Part shown: positions 5,049-7,088 of the stretch, piece by piece
Numbering within the stretch: the stretch's first letter is position 1
How the letters are laid out: each line of letters starts with the position of its first letter
Assembly (NCBI GenBank): GCA_025360945.1
Contig: JANYBE010000426.1
Coordinates: forward strand, 1-7,088
Reading direction: 5' to 3'
DNA: 7,088 nucleotides
DNA from: Rhizobacter sp.
GTDB taxonomy: Bacteria > Pseudomonadota > Gammaproteobacteria > Burkholderiales > Burkholderiaceae_C
Program-made: the position numbers and the translations under genes
The notes under the pieces: generated by a model
Databases searched by the model: none
What the model saw: the letters and a program-made list of their open reading frames with translations, nothing else
What the model was told of the DNA's origin: nothing

Positions 5049-5998
5049 CGCGTCACTCCACCTGCTGCGACGAGGTGCGCGGGCACGCCCGCGCGCCCGG
5101 CCGTGCCGCTCCAGTTCGCGAGGCGGCTGCGCTGCTTGCGCAGGTCGGCGAAGCGCAGGATGGCGTCCATCAGGTCATCGTCGGTGGCGAGCTCCAGCGT
5201 GTCGACCCCGGCACGTGCAAGGCCCCGCAGCAAGGCTTCTTCGCGTCGCTTGGCGGCAGCCCTGAAGCGTTCGCGAAAGCCGCGGTCATGGGTATCGACG
5301 AGCAAGTGCTCGCCGGTCTCGGCATCGCGCAGCGTCAGCAGACCGATATCGGGCAAATCCATTTCGAGCGGATCGAGTAGGCGCACCGCGGTGACCTCGT
5401 GGCGCCGCGAGAGCTGCGCGAGTGCCGCTTCCCAGCCCGGCGCGCTGATGAAGTCGGAGACGACGAACACGGTGCTGCGGCGTTTGACGATGCGCTCGCC
5501 AGCAATCAGCAGTTCGCGCAGCTTCGTCGCACCCGGCGCCGATTGCTCGGGCCGTGCATGCATGCGTTGCAGCAGGTTCAGCACATGCGTGCGGCCGCCG
5601 CGGGCCGGGATCACGGTATCGACCTCGCTGCCGTACAGCAGCGCACCAACGCGGTTGCCGTGGCGCGTCAGCAGCCGCGCGAGCACGGCGACGAATTCGG
5701 CGGCGACGCCGCGTTTGCTTTGCGCGTCGGAACCGAAATCGACGCTCGCGCTCAGGTCCACGAGGAACCACGCACCGAGTTCGCGGTCTTCGGTGAACTG
5801 GCGCACATATGGCTGCTGCAGGCGCGCGGTGACGTTCCAGTCGATGTGGCGCACATCGTCATGGTGCTGGTATTCGCGCAGGTCGGCCAGATCGAGCCCG
5901 GCGCCGCGCCACAGCGTGCGGTAATCGCCTTGCAGCAGGCCGTCGAGACGGCGAATCACCGTCCATTCGAGCCGTTTGAGCAGCGCCTCGCTGTCCAT
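5045..5998 (-). CDS. DUF58 domain-containing protein
   Basis: The product has 317 residues from ATG 5998, preceded at five bases by GGTGA (6008-6004). A GTG at 6007 would add three residues but lacks a good site. The DUF58 signature covers about residues 33-73: G-L-D-L-A-D-L-R-E-Y, then D-V-R-H-I-D-W-N-V-T-A-R and R-Q-F-T-E-D-R-E. A VWA-like metal motif, D81-L-S83-A-S85, follows. The rest contains V-V-S-D-F-I-S and the family-typical V-R-L-L-D-P-L-E. No membrane helix is evident, so it is probably cytoplasmic. Members of this family lie next to moxR and are thought to act as adaptor or substrate-handling partners of the MoxR ATPase. It starts 15 bases after the moxR stop and its own stop overlaps the VWA start, so the three genes form one transcript. 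Confidence 0.93.
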   Translation of the reverse strand: MDSEALLKRLEWTVIRRLDGLLQGDYRTLWRGAGLDLADLREYQHHDDVRHIDWNVTARLQQPYVRQFTEDRELGAWFLVDLSASVDFGSDAQSKRGVAAEFVAVLARLLTRHGNRVGALLYGSEVDTVIPARGGRTHVLNLLQRMHARPEQSAPGATKLRELLIAGERIVKRRSTVFVVSDFISAPGWEAALAQLSRRHEVTAVRLLDPLEMDLPDIGLLTLRDAETGEHLLVDTHDRGFRERFRAAAKRREEALLRGLARAGVDTLELATDDDLMDAILRFADLRKQRSRLANWSGTAGRAGVPAHLVAAGGVTR

Positions 5999-6013
5999 CG
6001 ATTTCACCGCCGT

Positions 6014-7006
6014 TCAGGCACTCGTCGCCAGCGGTTTGTCGGGTACCGGGATCTGCTTCATCACGCGCTGCACGAGTGCATCCGCCGTCAGCCCCTCGGC
6101 GAGCGCCTCGTAGCTCAGCACCAGCCGATGCCGCAGTACATCGCTGACCAGCACCGTCATGTCTTCGGGCAGCGCATAGCTGCGACCGCGCATGAAGGCC
6201 AGGGCGCGCGCGCCTTCGATCAGGCCGATGGTCGCGCGCGGACTCGCCCCGTAGCTCAGGTACTTGGCCTGATCGGCCAGACCGTAACGATCCGGCCGGC
6301 GCGTCGCACTGACAAGCTTGACGGCGTACTGCATCAGCGACGGATCGACGTAGACCTTGCGGCATTCTTGCTGCAGCTCGGCGAGCTGGCCCATGCTGGC
6401 CACTGCCGACACCGTGGTCGCGGGGCCGGTCACGCGCTGCGCGATCACGAACTCTTCTTCCTCGCTCGGGTAGTCGACCAGCACCTTCATCATGAAGCGA
6501 TCGACCTGGGCTTCAGGCAGCGGGTAGGTGCCCTCGGTCTCGATCGGGTTTTGCGTCGCCATCACCAGAAACGGCTCCGGCACCTTGTGGGTCTCGCCGG
6601 CGATCGTGACCTGTCGCTCCTGCATCACTTCGAGCAGCGCGCTCTGCACCTTGGCGGGCGCACGGTTGATTTCGTCGGCCAGCAGCAGATGCGTGAACAC
6701 CGGCCCGAGCGCCGTTGAAAACTCTCCGGTGCGCGGGTTGAAGATGCGTGTGCCCACGAGGTCGGCAGGCACCAGGTCGGGCGTGAACTGGATGCGCTTG
6801 AAGCTGCCGCGCAGCGTCGCAGCGAGCGTCTTCACGGTCAGCGTCTTCGCCAGTCCCGGCACGCCTTCGACCAACAGATGTCCTTGCGCGAGCATCGCGA
6901 CCATCACGCGCTCGAGGAAAGCGTCTTGCCCGACGACGACGCGCTTGACCTCATACAGGATCTTCTCCATCAAGGCGGAGGCGTGAGCGCTGCTGCTGGT
7001 GTCCAT
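6014..7006 (-). CDS. moxR: MoxR-family AAA+ ATPase
   Basis: The product has 330 residues. Walker A is G48-V-P-G-L-A-K-T55, Walker B is L-L-L-A-D-E-I-N-R (107-115), sensor 1 is in M-A-T-Q-N-P (Asn153), and the arginine-finger region is V-D-R-F (168-171). A later S-P-R-A motif within Y-G-A-S-P-R-A carries sensor 2, in the C-terminal lid domain. All key residues are present, so it should bind and hydrolyse ATP. MoxR ATPases are believed to act as chaperones that mature or activate complexes together with VWA-domain partners; the DUF58 and VWA genes directly downstream are the expected partners. The ATG at 7006 is 21 bases after the stop of another leftward gene, so an upstream gene may belong to the same transcript. 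No strong ribosome binding site was seen before the ATG. Confidence 0.95.
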   Translation of the reverse strand: MDTSSSAHASALMEKILYEVKRVVVGQDAFLERVMVAMLAQGHLLVEGVPGLAKTLTVKTLAATLRGSFKRIQFTPDLVPADLVGTRIFNPRTGEFSTALGPVFTHLLLADEINRAPAKVQSALLEVMQERQVTIAGETHKVPEPFLVMATQNPIETEGTYPLPEAQVDRFMMKVLVDYPSEEEEFVIAQRVTGPATTVSAVASMGQLAELQQECRKVYVDPSLMQYAVKLVSATRRPDRYGLADQAKYLSYGASPRATIGLIEGARALAFMRGRSYALPEDMTVLVSDVLRHRLVLSYEALAEGLTADALVQRVMKQIPVPDKPLATSA

Positions 7007-7027
7007 TCGGGTGACTTTCGACTAGGT

Positions 7028-7087
7028 TCAGAACGGCGGCATGCCTGCGGCGGTTGCCGCGTTCTCGATCGGCACAGCAAAACCGAT
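7028..7087 (-). CDS. C-terminal end of a protein, possibly a trypsin-like S1C protease (partial)
   Basis: The last 19 codons of a leftward frame are visible, ending with TGA at 7030-7028: I-G-F-A-V-P-I-E-N-A-A-T-A-A-G-M-P-P-F. The opening resembles the conserved 'GIGFAVP' strand near the end of the protease domain in HtrA/Do-like serine proteases. If so, the protein would lack a PDZ domain. The short gap of 21 bases to the moxR start suggests co-transcription. With so few residues the family is a guess; that this is a real gene end rests on its composition and position. Confidence 0.4.
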   Translation of the reverse strand: MGFAVPIENAATAAGMPPF

Positions 7088-7088
7088 G

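Noticed and set aside
4638..6718. Very long plus-strand open frames (over 400 codons) opposite the MoxR, DUF58 and VWA genes
   Set aside because: They are antisense to intact genes with full catalytic motifs and encode His/Arg/Gln-rich sequence with no recognisable fold.
4005..7087. MoxR/DUF58/VWA operon as a new defence system
   Set aside because: MoxR-VWA pairs can occur in defence ternary systems, but this set has the ordinary BatA-type membrane architecture and no nuclease, phosphatase or other effector.
1..7088. CRISPR array, tRNA/rRNA, insertion sequence or phage attachment site
   Set aside because: No regularly spaced repeats, no cloverleaf or T-loop GTTCRANNC pattern in a gene-free spot, and no transposase-like frame or terminal inverted repeats were recognised.

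Overview
The window is GC-rich and densely coded. Its gene content points to a betaproteobacterium of the order Burkholderiales: an ImuA of the type found there, a MarR-GNAT fusion, a YchJ protein, a MoxR/DUF58/VWA operon and a MoaD-like/BNR-repeat pair. This placement is inferred from protein resemblance read by eye; no search was run.

Left part (1-1407). The first 43 bases are the start of a leftward gene, probably an acyl-CoA ligase. Rightward from it runs a MoaD/ThiS-like ubiquitin-fold protein ending in Gly-Gly. It is followed by a tiny 71-codon reading frame that seems to be the two ends of a BNR-repeat 'exo-sialidase' gene joined after its middle was lost. A 252-base non-coding stretch holding several dyads then leads to a four-helix membrane protein of unknown function.

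Middle part (1415-2748, leftward). A MarR-GNAT fusion regulator/acetyltransferase overlaps a YchJ (SEC-C) gene by four bases (GTGA), so the two are probably translationally coupled. The roughly 100 bases upstream of the fusion gene contain two perfect 7-bp inverted repeats and are shared with the divergent imuA remnant.

Right-middle part (2848-3944). This is the wreck of an imuA-imuB translesion-synthesis cassette. ImuA shows a one-base frameshift in its N-terminal Arg-Pro-Glu motif and appears to lack an internal segment. It runs in frame into a much shortened imuB fragment, which is itself frameshifted once more. The cassette should not make a working mutasome.

Right part (4005-7087, leftward). 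An intact, tightly packed operon encodes a MoxR AAA+ ATPase, a DUF58 protein and a BatA-like VWA membrane protein. It is preceded, 21 bases upstream, by the C-terminal end of another protein. MoxR/DUF58/VWA sets are known as chaperone-like, envelope-associated systems.

The main theme is that two separate loci (BNR-repeat gene and imuA-imuB) have decayed through internal deletions and single-base losses, while the housekeeping-like operons between and beside them look intact. I found no RNA gene, CRISPR array, insertion sequence or convincing new defence system.
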